Assembly: GCA_047614125.1 (NCBI GenBank)
Contig: JBLHHI010000038.1
Span: forward strand, 1-26,796
Direction: 5' to 3'
Source of the DNA: JBLHHI01 sp047614125
GTDB taxonomy: Bacteria; Bacteroidota; Bacteroidia; NS11-12g; UBA9320
Length of the DNA: 26,796 nt
Positions 9,203 through 18,941 of this stretch are shown here, in pieces. The notes beneath the pieces were generated by a model. The model had not been told where the DNA came from and ran no database searches. It saw only the letters and a list, made by a program, of their open reading frames with translations. Both the position numbers and the translations under genes were made by a program. Numbering within the stretch: position 1 is the first letter of the stretch; the number at the start of each line of letters is the position of its first letter.

Positions 9203-12200
9203 TTATTTGACAAGCTTTCGTGAGAAATTTATGGATGAGTTGTAAATATAGAGAAAGTACATGCCTTTTGGCAAAGTTTCTACACTGAGTTGCTGATCTC
9301 CCTTTAGATTTTGTAAAGAAATAACCTTTCTTCCACTAATATCTACAAGCTCTAAATTGTAGCTTGATTCTGTATTCGCCTGAACAAAAACTATATGTTC
9401 GAATGGGTTGGGGAATACAGAGGGGTTAACTATTTCTTCTGATATGTCATTTGTAGTAGCTATTGCCTTTAAACGCATATGAGAGCATGAATTAACAACT
9501 GAATTTTCAGTTACAAATGAGTATGTTGAAGACGAGACTGGCACGCCATCAAGTTGAACTGTACCAGCGATAAGCGATGTAGCGGAATTTGGATCATAGT
9601 TGCTATAGTAAAATTTGCGATTATTGTATTCCACCAACAAATCCCATTCAATGGATCCATTAAAAACATTGCCGGATGCTAAGCCAGCACTGCCTTGATT
9701 TGGATGGGTTCCTGTTCCCAACCATCCATATATGTTATTTGTAAAATTATTACAGCCAACATTTATATTCACATCATCGTTAGTATTGTTATGTGGTGGA
9801 AGTGTTGGGTCGTTGTACGTTGAAGACAGTATTCCAATCATATTTCCTTGAAACTTATTCGATTCAATATTTGAAATAGTTGGATTGCTTTTATTTTGAT
9901 AAAACTCTATTCCTCGATCTAAACTGTAAAAAGCATTTTTTTCAATTTGTAATTCATCTGATGCCGAAGCCAATAAGCCAGTCGACACAAAAGTAGTTGG
10001 ACCAGGAGGCATAGAGGCAGACAAGCGAATATCTGTATTGTTAAACCCAAACTCGATTTCATTGTTATCGAGCCAATTGGAGTTGGAGGCATTAACAACA
10101 ACGCCGTTTTTGCACCATCCATTAATTACATTTTTTACAAGACGTGAACCTGAAATACCGTTGAACTCGATTGCGGTAATTTGAATGGTTGGGTCTTCGA
10201 TTGTGGAAGTAAACCGGTTTTCGTTTATGGCCACATTTGAGCTATTTTCGAAGTATACATTTGAACGACCGGACATGTTCCAGTTATTTATTTCAGGGTG
10301 GTTACAGCTTGAGGTCGATTTCAAATTTCCAAACTCCGAAAAAACAATGGACATAGAACCGGTGCCAACCTTGTTATAACCATTTACCCCAACATGAAGG
10401 TAGTTATTGCTAAAAAGTGAATTGTTAATGCTTAAATCACCATTATTTGTAGAAGCGATTCCAACTTGTGCACCACTAATCTTTGAATTTAAAACCGAAA
10501 CGAGTCCTCCAGTATTTAAGACCCCTTCCCAATCATCGCAACCCACCAAAGTGGCGCCCTTTAGATCGAGTTCTGCATTGTTATGAACCGTAATTCTGGA
10601 ACAATTATCAATTATTAAAACAACATCCTCCAGAAGTAAGGTGTTTGAAAAAACATCCCAATTACCGCTTACCTTAATATATGGGACTCCGCCAATTGAT
10701 GTTGGATTTAGCGTGGTAGCAGTTGTAAAAGTTTGATTGCCAGAATAATTGCTGTTATAACCACCATTGTTACAATCGATTTCAAAATTTACCACATTCG
10801 ATTTTTCAATGCCACAATCGCCCATGGCAATAAGGTAATATTCACCTGGAAGGGTTGGAGTAATAATGTGTGCGGTGCTATAAATTTGATCATTCAAATA
10901 CCAAGAGAAGGAGGTGTAAACCGGATAGCTGTGATTTACAGCGGAAAGACTAATTGGGTTAATAGGGTCCAAAACTAGATTACCCGTCTCGTTTAGTTCA
11001 AGCGGAACCGCATTAATCACTTCTTCAATTTCACTTTGTTCTGAACACGTGACGCCTTGATACGTTCTCGTTGCTACGTATGAAAAGCGCCCAGGAATGG
11101 AGCTATTAATAGAAAAGGTCTTACTATTCGTACCTATGTTGCTAAAAGAAGAGGCAAATGTTTTTGTACTTGCATCGTATGCAGCTAACATCCATTGATA
11201 ATTTTGTACACTTGAAGGATGAAACCCTGTAAGTTCAACTGTTTCGCTGGGACAGATAACATTTTTCACATTCCCAACAAATCCCAGATATGTATTTAAA
11301 TCAATCACCGTAATAAGCGCTACTTCCGAAGTATTATAACATCCGTTCTGATCCGTAATTCGCACTTGAAAGTCATTTGATAGCAGATTTTCATCACCAG
11401 TTCCAGTCAAGAAATTTTCTTCGTAACCGGTAATTTCACTGCCATCCCACAGCCAGTTGAACGTATATCCAGAACTTGGAGAGGCTTCGATTCTGTATTC
11501 CTCTTCAATACAAATTACAGAACTATGTCCGTTATCGTTTGTAAGAATTGTTGCTGTGGGTTTAACGGGTTGCTCATTCACGCCAATTTGAGTTGAAGAC
11601 TCCGACCAACAACCGTTTGAGCCTGTTACCTTCATTATGGGGTTAAACAAACCTGAGCTTGTATATTTGTGATTTGCAAAGGAGCTTTGTGTTGAAAATG
11701 TTGTCCCATCGTCCCAATTCCACTCCCAGAAATTTAAGTTGCCCGATGATGTAGTAGAATTGTCAAAAAATTCCATCGCTTGGTTGCTACATGCCACTGA
11801 CCCAATGGTAAAACCTGCCACGGGATTGGGCTTTACAACCACATCTTTAGTCACCGTTTCTGCGCAATTGTGCGTGTTTTCAGAAACCGTTAAAGAAACA
11901 GTATAAGTACCTGATGCAGGAAAGTCGAAACTTGGATACTGGTTTGCAGAACTACCTAAACTTGCAAAGTCCCATGCATAAGACGAACCCGGACCACTCG
12001 AAGTATTTATGAAAGCGCTGGAATTATCATTCAAATCGCAAACTTCTGTAAAATTGAAATTAGGCTCTGGCTTAGGCCAAACATTAAAGTTAAGTTGATC
12101 TTGGTCTGTACAACCTAAATCGGAAGTAACCTTAACAGTGATACTGTACGAACCATCATCCATATATGGATTGGTGAAACTAGAATTATTATCGAAGGTT

Positions 12201-14332
12201 GTGGTATGTGCCGAAGCCGAATAAGAATATCGATTCCATTCTTGTCCAGATGAATTGTTCGTCAAAATCCAGTGAAAACTGCTAATATTTCCATTGCTTA
12301 ATGTAGATGAAGATGCATTAATGTCTATAGCTTCGTTTTCACAAACATTGGCCGGGTTGGCAAAGCTTTCGGAAACAGGAGTTGGATCTACAACTACCGT
12401 TGAGGTTATCTCAGAGAAACAACCTGTTTGACTGTATTCTCTTCGTAGCTTTACCGAGTAGGATCCTGGCTGACTATAAGAATGATATCGAGTATCTGTT
12501 GAGCTGTAGGTGTTGTTAATCTCATCGAAATTTCCATCATTTTCCCAATCCCATTTATGAACTATGGGTAATGAAAGCCACGAACTAGTTACATCTGTAA
12601 ATTCTATGTTTTGACCTTCGCAATGCCCATCCGTAGTAAACATACTAATATTGGGGTTGGTGTGAATTAATACATTGTACGATTTAACGTAAGTAACTGA
12701 TGTATTATTTAAAGCGTAGGTGGTTAGCTTAACCGTGTATGTACCCGGCGTGCTATAAACATGATCAAAGGTTGCGCTTAGCTTAGCATGCGAATAGATT
12801 GTGCTGCCATCACCAAAATCCCATTCGGATTTAACATTATTGATATCGCCACCATGTGCAAGGCTTGATATATTAACAAAAGTAACGGGCGCACCTGCAC
12901 ATACCCCGCTGGTATAAGTAAAGTTCGGGTTAACATCTTCAGTTACGTAAAAGTGACTTTGGTGTTTAGATTTGCAATTGGCCGGAGACGGACTCACCGC
13001 TTCCAATAAGACTTCTTTGCGCCCTGCCGTGGTGTACATATGGTTGATTTGGTTGTTATTGTTAATATTCAACGTACTAGAGCTAGGAGTTGGATTGGTT
13101 GATAAGTATTCCCAGTCCCAATGATAGTTGGTTGTACCAGCGGGAGTAACAGCCGGAGTAGAGTTGTTGTGAATATTTAATGCTGTTGTGTGAGTTGGAT
13201 AATCGATAAAATGCGGAACTGAAGCCCAATCAGCTTGTGGGTTGTCGAAAACATCAATGCTAACATTGGCAGATGCTACACAACCATTGATATCAGTACC
13301 CTGAACTGAATACTTCATCTTACCAAAGGTTGAGGGAATGGCAGCAACCGTTGTGCCGCTCGTTTGCACTAAACCGTTGCCATTGGATGTGGAGGTCCAA
13401 ATATAGGTAGACGCTCCGGAGCCAGTAAGTTGCAGTTCACTTCCTAGGCAGATCATTGGTACTGAGGCGGTTGCTTTGACCGTTGGAAGTGGGTTAACTG
13501 TTAATGTTGCCGTTTTGGTAACTGGACATTTACCCGATGTTTGTGATGTATATCCTTTAATAACATATTCTCCGGATGTAGTTGCAGAAAAGACATAAGT
13601 TGAGCTAACATTGGAAGAAAATATATCAGGACCGGTTATTTCGGAGTCCCACCAATCAATGGTGGCAGTAGAAACACGACCAGCGATAATTGTAACCTGA
13701 TCATTTTTGCAAACACTACTGCTTGGAGTCAAAGTAGCGGTTAGTTGACTAGTAAAATCTTCAAGAACATCTAATGTTATTTCCTTACTTGCTTCTGCGG
13801 TAACAGCCTTGCTAGAAATGACCTTTCCATTAGCGTCCTTTGTGGTTTGCGTTCCGGTGGCAGTAACTGTCAATGTTACTGTTACTGTTTGTATAAAAAA
13901 CGACTTTTTATTAACGCTTTGTACGTTAAACGAGGATGATTTATCGCCAGTGGTTGTTAAATGAGTGTTGTTATTAGTAATCCAAGCGTAACTAATTGTA
14001 ACGCTTCCATTTCCGATATTGGAATGGCTTACGGAAGTTCCCAAATTCCAAGATAAGCCACTGCACAAGGTCTTATCGGTAACGTTACTTGCACTTTTAG
14101 TACCACTCACATCGGTTATTGAAATATCACTTAAAGTTACCGTTTGCGCTTTCAGACCATTGCCATAGGCGGTAACAAAAAGCAACAGTATTAAACCGAA
14201 AAGTGAGCTATGTTTTGATGCTTTAATCGGAATCTGATTTCTTGATTCAGGCCTCGACCCATCAGTAATACCTAATGAATTCAGCGAAAAAAATCGAAAT
14301 AAGGGGACAGTAAAATGCGTACATTTTTTCAT
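9203..14332 (-). CDS. Giant Ig/PKD and beta-helix surface protein with T9SS type A sorting domain
   Basis: The 1709-residue product is a probable secreted adhesin-like or structural protein. After a signal peptide core at about 44-63 (LFGLILLLFVTAYGNGLKAQ) come many Ig-like and PKD repeats up to about residue 1200, for example SEWDFGDGS near 515, HKWDWENDGNFDE near 597 and WEWNWDDGT near 875. A right-handed parallel beta-helix-like region of Asn-rich repeats (about 1230-1550: ITVHNNAELDLKGATL, LSINNSLFSNN) follows. The last about 75 residues are a type A sorting domain: PSVFPNPFEHIVFV, YNLELVDISGRKV, LPKGMYFLYIY and a final Arg/Lys tail. About 40 residues precede the hydrophobic signal core, unusually long for a signal peptide. 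It heads a probable three-gene surface operon. No catalytic motif was seen in the beta-helix. Confidence 0.88.
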   Translation of the reverse strand: MKKCTHFTVPLFRFFSLNSLGITDGSRPESRNQIPIKASKHSSLFGLILLLFVTAYGNGLKAQTVTLSDISITDVSGTKSASNVTDKTLCSGLSWNLGTSVSHSNIGNGSVTISYAWITNNNTHLTTTGDKSSSFNVQSVNKKSFFIQTVTVTLTVTATGTQTTKDANGKVISSKAVTAEASKEITLDVLEDFTSQLTATLTPSSSVCKNDQVTIIAGRVSTATIDWWDSEITGPDIFSSNVSSTYVFSATTSGEYVIKGYTSQTSGKCPVTKTATLTVNPLPTVKATASVPMICLGSELQLTGSGASTYIWTSTSNGNGLVQTSGTTVAAIPSTFGKMKYSVQGTDINGCVASANVSIDVFDNPQADWASVPHFIDYPTHTTALNIHNNSTPAVTPAGTTNYHWDWEYLSTNPTPSSSTLNINNNNQINHMYTTAGRKEVLLEAVSPSPANCKSKHQSHFYVTEDVNPNFTYTSGVCAGAPVTFVNISSLAHGGDINNVKSEWDFGDGSTIYSHAKLSATFDHVYSTPGTYTVKLTTYALNNTSVTYVKSYNVLIHTNPNISMFTTDGHCEGQNIEFTDVTSSWLSLPIVHKWDWENDGNFDEINNTYSSTDTRYHSYSQPGSYSVKLRREYSQTGCFSEITSTVVVDPTPVSESFANPANVCENEAIDINASSSTLSNGNISSFHWILTNNSSGQEWNRYSYSASAHTTTFDNNSSFTNPYMDDGSYSITVKVTSDLGCTDQDQLNFNVWPKPEPNFNFTEVCDLNDNSSAFINTSSGPGSSYAWDFASLGSSANQYPSFDFPASGTYTVSLTVSENTHNCAETVTKDVVVKPNPVAGFTIGSVACSNQAMEFFDNSTTSSGNLNFWEWNWDDGTTFSTQSSFANHKYTSSGLFNPIMKVTGSNGCWSESSTQIGVNEQPVKPTATILTNDNGHSSVICIEEEYRIEASPSSGYTFNWLWDGSEITGYEENFLTGTGDENLLSNDFQVRITDQNGCYNTSEVALITVIDLNTYLGFVGNVKNVICPSETVELTGFHPSSVQNYQWMLAAYDASTKTFASSFSNIGTNSKTFSINSSIPGRFSYVATRTYQGVTCSEQSEIEEVINAVPLELNETGNLVLDPINPISLSAVNHSYPVYTSFSWYLNDQIYSTAHIITPTLPGEYYLIAMGDCGIEKSNVVNFEIDCNNGGYNSNYSGNQTFTTATTLNPTSIGGVPYIKVSGNWDVFSNTLLLEDVVLIIDNCSRITVHNNAELDLKGATLVGCDDWEGVLNTGGLVSVLNSKISGAQVGIASTNNGDLSINNSLFSNNYLHVGVNGYNKVGTGSMSIVFSEFGNLKSTSSCNHPEINNWNMSGRSNVYFENSSNVAINENRFTSTIEDPTIQITAIEFNGISGSRLVKNVINGWCKNGVVVNASNSNWLDNNEIEFGFNNTDIRLSASMPPGPTTFVSTGLLASASDELQIEKNAFYSLDRGIEFYQNKSNPTISNIESNKFQGNMIGILSSTYNDPTLPPHNNTNDDVNINVGCNNFTNNIYGWLGTGTHPNQGSAGLASGNVFNGSIEWDLLVEYNNRKFYYSNYDPNSATSLIAGTVQLDGVPVSSSTYSFVTENSVVNSCSHMRLKAIATTNDISEEIVNPSVFPNPFEHIVFVQANTESSYNLELVDISGRKVISLQNLKGDQQLSVETLPKGMYFLYIYNSSINFSRKLVK

Positions 14333-14484
14333 GATTATTTATTTGTTTGGTTTAAATAATATGGTTAAAACAAATATCAACAACTCGTCGAACAATTCCA
14401 AATAAATATCAAAATTCATTTGCAACTAGCTATTAATAAGCGTATTAAGCTAATACCATGAAGTACAACAAGGATTTCATTTAG

Positions 14485-14571
14485 CACCAAAGACACAATA
14501 TCCTAAAAAAATTGCCCTATGCATCCCTACCTATTTTTAACTTTGAGTGGCGCTGGCAAGTGGAAGAATGA
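14485..14571 (+). pseudogene. Truncated 3' end of a DoxX-like gene paralogue
   Basis: The plus strand here encodes KKLPYASLPIFNFEWRWQVE followed by Glu and a stop. It lines up with the end of the 400-residue protein at 3574-4776 (KRLPYKSLPIFNFDWRWQVE, Glu, stop). Of the last 19 codons before the stop, about ten differ silently and only two change the residue, so the copy diverged under protein-level selection before it was cut off. The upstream match fades within about ten codons and meets an in-frame TAG at 14482-14484. No start codon, domain or ribosome site remains. The rest of the 14333-14580 gap shows nothing else I can name. Confidence 0.8.
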
Positions 14572-14579
14572 GTTGGATT

Positions 14580-17500
14580 TTAATCTCGAGTAGCCCCCTT
14601 ACCAAAGTCCGTATCACCACCGGTAAAGCCCGCAGATTTTTGCTGGTGATTGTTTTGATCAAGCACAGGTGCGATGTATTGAAAAATAAAGTCCCCGTCG
14701 GGATCCGTATTTCCAAAATTGCCATATTTAGGCTGGGTGGAAATATTCCGCATGTGGGCTACAAAGTCATCCAAGGTAAGTATGCCACCCTTTCGAGCTC
14801 CATCGGTGTTTAATGTTTCTATAAAACGCTCTGCAAACATGCTTTTATCTGGCACGTATTCACTTCCTCCACTGGTTAAATACAACTTGCTTTCAAAGGC
14901 CAGTGTTTTCTTCACAAAGATGTTAGGGTCTTTTTTGATGTCTTCCAAGCTGGAACCATAGTGAGGATTTACATCGGTTTTGTCAAATCCAGCACCCCCA
15001 AAACAAACATCCATTGTTAAAAGTACATGTCGGCATTTCATATCATAGCTCGACATAAAGCTCTTAATTAATGAATAGGGAACATACGAGCTGTAATTAT
15101 CTCCTTCATCGTTTAACTTACTGTCTTTACACACAATTTGGCCGCCATAGTTTGGGACGTATATGCCATGACCCGCAAAAAACACAAAGAGCTGATCGAA
15201 TTCTGAATATAACTTTTTACTGTAGTCGGCAAGTTTGGTGCGCATCTCGCGGGCCGTTGGATCTACCACCAGCTCCACCACAAAACCATACTTTGTTTCA
15301 AGAATCGTTTTAATGGCCGATGCGTCTTTAAGTGGATTGGCCAAATCAGACCATTCGTCGTATTCATTGGTAGCAAACAGAAGTGCATAATTCCTTGAAA
15401 GATCTTTCGGCCGAACATGTTTCACATTTACATCATTCGAAGTCCTTAAGGCATTGATTTCAAAAGAATCCACGGCATAATTACCTCTGAGATCGGTAGC
15501 TTCTACCCTTACAATTTGTGTGCCCTCAACATAGCTGTATGAGAACTTGCCGTTTTGTGTAAACGAGATAGATTTGCCGTTGATTTTTATTTCTTTAACA
15601 CCGCTTTCATCCAACACTTGACCCGACAATTCTCCGATGGCGGACTTAACAATTTTCAATCTACCTCCACGCATTCCTTGATTTGAAACGGCTCCGGCAA
15701 CTACAATCATTGGTGGAATGCTGTCCGTAGAAAGCAAAACTTGGTCTGTATTTACATACGTAAGCGAAAAATCAACACCCGTGCTGTAGCTGCTCAAATC
15801 AAATAACAAATTTCCCTTGCTCAAATTGCTGTACATGTATCCTTCCAACCCTTTGGCACTTATGTGAGCAATAGATTCTCTTTCATCAACACTCGATGCA
15901 TTTAGTTGCCCGCCCCACTGTGTTGCTGCCTTACTGGTAAGACCTTCAATAAGGTAATGCGTAAACAAACCATGATTCAAATCCGGGAGCTCCACCCGAC
16001 CATCTGAGATGATCATTGCAATGTTTTTGCTTTGGGATTGATAATTTTCTTCCGATTCACTTTTTAGTTGTTGTTCCACTAAACCCGTATTGCCCGCATC
16101 CATCAAAATCAAAATTTTACTTGCTTCCATCATTCGAGTATATGCCAGCAAGTTGTTGTTGCTAAAGGTATCTTTCTCACCAAAAACCATCCCTTTCTTA
16201 TTTCTTCGGCCCACATAGCCCGTATAATACATCACGAAGCAATCGCCTGGATGCGAATTGCCGATAACGTTAATGAGTGCTTTGGTGACATTAGAGCTTG
16301 TGGCCCTTTCACCAACCAGCACTTCAACATGGCTTGAGTCGAATATCAATCTTCCCTTTTCCAGAAGGGTTTGAGCTATATCTTCAGCATCTGATTCAGC
16401 ATATTTGTATGCCTCCGATTCACTTGACTTTACACCAATGCTTATAATATATAGTGTATTGGATGAAGTGGTAGATTTTTGTTTTCTCTTGGCAGCAAAT
16501 TCCATTTTTCGGAACATGTCTTCATTGGCCAAATCCGAAAGCCATCCACTTACATCGGCAATTGCTTCTAAGTCATCCGCTTCATATTCGGCATTATTTA
16601 AGTATTTTCGGTTCACTTCCCAACCTTGCTGATATCGTTTTAATGCGCTGGTATAATCTTCGATATAGTAGTAATCGTAACCAGCCCATGTGTAGTACGT
16701 ACGCAACCACTCGTAACGCACCGAGTTACCTTGCAGTTCAGCATTTGCCGCCGAATCAAAGAGTTGCGCAGCTAAATATCGTTCCTCGGTTTCTTCCTTT
16801 CTCTTCCCCTTTTCGAAGAAATATTTGGCCAAGGCCTTGTATTGGTAATGCTCTTCCCAAACTTTTATTAAGTAGGCTTTTTCGCGTTTAACTTCTTCAA
16901 CCAGCCATCCATTTTCTATAAAAATGTCGAGCTCTTCAATCAAATATTCTTCGAAATCGGTTGCGTTGTCAACCAAGCTTAAATATTTCTCGTAATACCT
17001 TCGTGCGTTTCCGGGTTCATTTTTCAAAAGATAGGCATGAGCCAAGCCAGCTGCTGCATTCGAACTGGTGCTGTCCATCTGATACGCCTTTTCAGCGTAC
17101 GAAAACGACTGCGCGTGTTTGCCTTGCAAAATGAGTGTCCACGCATAGCTCGAAAATCCACCTTCTGCCCACGGAATCGAATCCATTAGGAGTTGATAGG
17201 TCTCTTGTGCGTTTTTATATCGCTCTTCTTTTAAATAGGCATATCCTAGATACCAATGTGCTAAATAATAGGTTGGATACTTTTCAACTACGGTTTCTAA
17301 TATTTTCAACCCTTCCAAATACTTTTTTTGATTGAGTAATACTTGACTCACCAAAGTTTTATAATCTCGAATAAGAGTATCTACCTCCACGGTTTTTGCC
17401 AAATTGAGCATTTCTTGAGCAAATACCATCGCTTCATCAAAGTTTTTCTCGGTTAAATCCCCATAATATGCTGGCAAGAACGACGGATAATCAAGGCCGT

Positions 17501-18752
17501 GACTTTTCACATACCGCAGGTTCTTATCCATCCACACCTTTCTTTCCGCTCGATCTAAGACCTTATACTCAGCAGTTAGAATTTCCACTTCTTCCGATGA
17601 AGGCTGAGCGGTATTTAGCAGCCATGTGGCATAGGTTTCATCAATCCGATATCGAATGCCCATGTAGTTGGCAGGAAAGGATTGCACAAAACGCAAAAAG
17701 GCTTTTACATCGGTTTCGGTAGTTTGGATCATTGCTTCCCAAACATTCAATCCGGCAAAAGGGCCTTCAGGAATGATGTCACAGAGGTTATCCGTACAAT
17801 TATCTTTTTCGTATAACGTAAGCGCGGTAAGATTAATAATGCGTGCATAAATCTTCAAAATTTCTCGTTCATACCCTTCCTTAAAAGTCTGTTGTAATAT
17901 GCCATATGGACTAATTACATCGTTGTAATCGTCTGTAAAATAAATGTTTAGCTGAGCCAGCTCGTAAAGTTGACCTTTGTAAACCCTTGGGTTTACTCTG
18001 GATCTTAAGTATAAATTATCCTGTTCTTTGAGTTGTAAGCCGGTTTTTTTACTTTCTTCATTCGGCAATACCCAAGCCACCGAAATGGAATTGTACACCG
18101 CATAGATTGTGGCTGTTCCAAATACATTATTCCCGCGCGATGTTCCTTTTTCATGAGAGGTTAGAATGCCGCCTTGTTGGCCCATTTCTATCCCTTCATT
18201 TGACCCAGCCCGAACCCAAAACCAGGTGGTGTCATCCGAAACCGATTCAATGTTGTAAATGCTGAAATAGAATAGATCTGTTTCTTCGTTCTTCGTAGTA
18301 TCAATGTTTATCGCTAGATTTTTATAAAAAACCGAATCTTCCATTCTGGATGCTTCTGCCATCGCCTTTTTGGATAAATCCAGATATTGTCCTTTCCCAT
18401 AATTCAGCGAAGCATATATATAAAACTTGGTAGCAATTTGATAGTTTTTCTGTAAGTTGGCTAATTCGGCCAAAAAGTAAATCGAATTCCCAACAAATTC
18501 ATAGTCAACCGAATCTGCATCCAGTTCGGTGGTTGCCGCTTCTGCATAATACTCATATACCTTTTCAACATCTAGATCATCAACGGCCTTCAAACCTTTT
18601 GCATACAACTTAGCGGCCTTCTCGCTGTTCTGAGTAAAGCCGTTAAAGGCCGTTAGCATTAACAGGATGAGCCCAAACAGCACGCCTATTCGCTCTGTTT
18701 TTAACCGAAATTTATAGGAAGATTCCATTTTATTTACCATTATGCCATCCAT
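14580..18752 (-). CDS. TPR protein with tandem caspase-like (C14) domains
   Basis: The 1390-residue exported or membrane-attached protein has a hydrophobic signal (RIGVLFGLILLMLTAFNGFTQ), a long helical region with TPR-like repeats (about 450-720; YYLAHWYLGYAYLKEERYKN is one), and then two caspase-hemoglobinase-fold domains. In the first (about 766-960) the catalytic positions read FVMYYTGYVG and ILMDAGNTG, so the His and Cys are missing. In the second (about 1120-1340) they are present: FVFFAGHGIY (His near 1190) and LLTMDVCFGG (Cys near 1247). An Ig-like linker (about 1010-1110) lies between them. Likely role: a C14 peptidase, with Arg/Lys-directed cleavage expected from the family, scaffolded by the TPRs. 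The start is uncertain: ATG codons at 18752, 18740 and 18728 are all in frame, and 18728 gives the most usual signal peptide. It ends 8 nt after the truncated DoxX-like tail. Confidence 0.9.
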   Translation of the reverse strand: MDGIMVNKMESSYKFRLKTERIGVLFGLILLMLTAFNGFTQNSEKAAKLYAKGLKAVDDLDVEKVYEYYAEAATTELDADSVDYEFVGNSIYFLAELANLQKNYQIATKFYIYASLNYGKGQYLDLSKKAMAEASRMEDSVFYKNLAINIDTTKNEETDLFYFSIYNIESVSDDTTWFWVRAGSNEGIEMGQQGGILTSHEKGTSRGNNVFGTATIYAVYNSISVAWVLPNEESKKTGLQLKEQDNLYLRSRVNPRVYKGQLYELAQLNIYFTDDYNDVISPYGILQQTFKEGYEREILKIYARIINLTALTLYEKDNCTDNLCDIIPEGPFAGLNVWEAMIQTTETDVKAFLRFVQSFPANYMGIRYRIDETYATWLLNTAQPSSEEVEILTAEYKVLDRAERKVWMDKNLRYVKSHGLDYPSFLPAYYGDLTEKNFDEAMVFAQEMLNLAKTVEVDTLIRDYKTLVSQVLLNQKKYLEGLKILETVVEKYPTYYLAHWYLGYAYLKEERYKNAQETYQLLMDSIPWAEGGFSSYAWTLILQGKHAQSFSYAEKAYQMDSTSSNAAAGLAHAYLLKNEPGNARRYYEKYLSLVDNATDFEEYLIEELDIFIENGWLVEEVKREKAYLIKVWEEHYQYKALAKYFFEKGKRKEETEERYLAAQLFDSAANAELQGNSVRYEWLRTYYTWAGYDYYYIEDYTSALKRYQQGWEVNRKYLNNAEYEADDLEAIADVSGWLSDLANEDMFRKMEFAAKRKQKSTTSSNTLYIISIGVKSSESEAYKYAESDAEDIAQTLLEKGRLIFDSSHVEVLVGERATSSNVTKALINVIGNSHPGDCFVMYYTGYVGRRNKKGMVFGEKDTFSNNNLLAYTRMMEASKILILMDAGNTGLVEQQLKSESEENYQSQSKNIAMIISDGRVELPDLNHGLFTHYLIEGLTSKAATQWGGQLNASSVDERESIAHISAKGLEGYMYSNLSKGNLLFDLSSYSTGVDFSLTYVNTDQVLLSTDSIPPMIVVAGAVSNQGMRGGRLKIVKSAIGELSGQVLDESGVKEIKINGKSISFTQNGKFSYSYVEGTQIVRVEATDLRGNYAVDSFEINALRTSNDVNVKHVRPKDLSRNYALLFATNEYDEWSDLANPLKDASAIKTILETKYGFVVELVVDPTAREMRTKLADYSKKLYSEFDQLFVFFAGHGIYVPNYGGQIVCKDSKLNDEGDNYSSYVPYSLIKSFMSSYDMKCRHVLLTMDVCFGGAGFDKTDVNPHYGSSLEDIKKDPNIFVKKTLAFESKLYLTSGGSEYVPDKSMFAERFIETLNTDGARKGGILTLDDFVAHMRNISTQPKYGNFGNTDPDGDFIFQYIAPVLDQNNHQQKSAGFTGGDTDFGKGATRD

Positions 18753-18894
18753 TCAAAAATATGAAAACCCACGGGATTAATGCCATCGACCTTTGCCGAA
18801 TTGCCCGTTATCAGAGGATTTTGTATAACAAGTATTCTTTCAAACTGCATTTTGGTAAATAAAAGAATCCCGTTTTAAAATCAATATGACATAA

Positions 18895-18923
18895 AAAAAG
18901 CGTTCGAACTTCGAACGCTTTTT
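18895..18923 (-). terminator. Strong Rho-independent terminator of the ECF operon
   Basis: A perfect 13-bp inverted repeat (arms 18895-18907 and 18911-18923) has a 3-nt loop, a GC core (AGCGTTCGA) and A/T runs on both outer sides, so it can act in both directions. It lies 19 nt after the stop of the last gene of the ECF sigma operon. The remaining gap up to the caspase gene (18753-18894) shows only a TATTTTTG -7-like box on the minus strand at 18754-18761. Confidence 0.9.
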
Positions 18924-18941
18924 GGCCAAAATATTGGCTTG

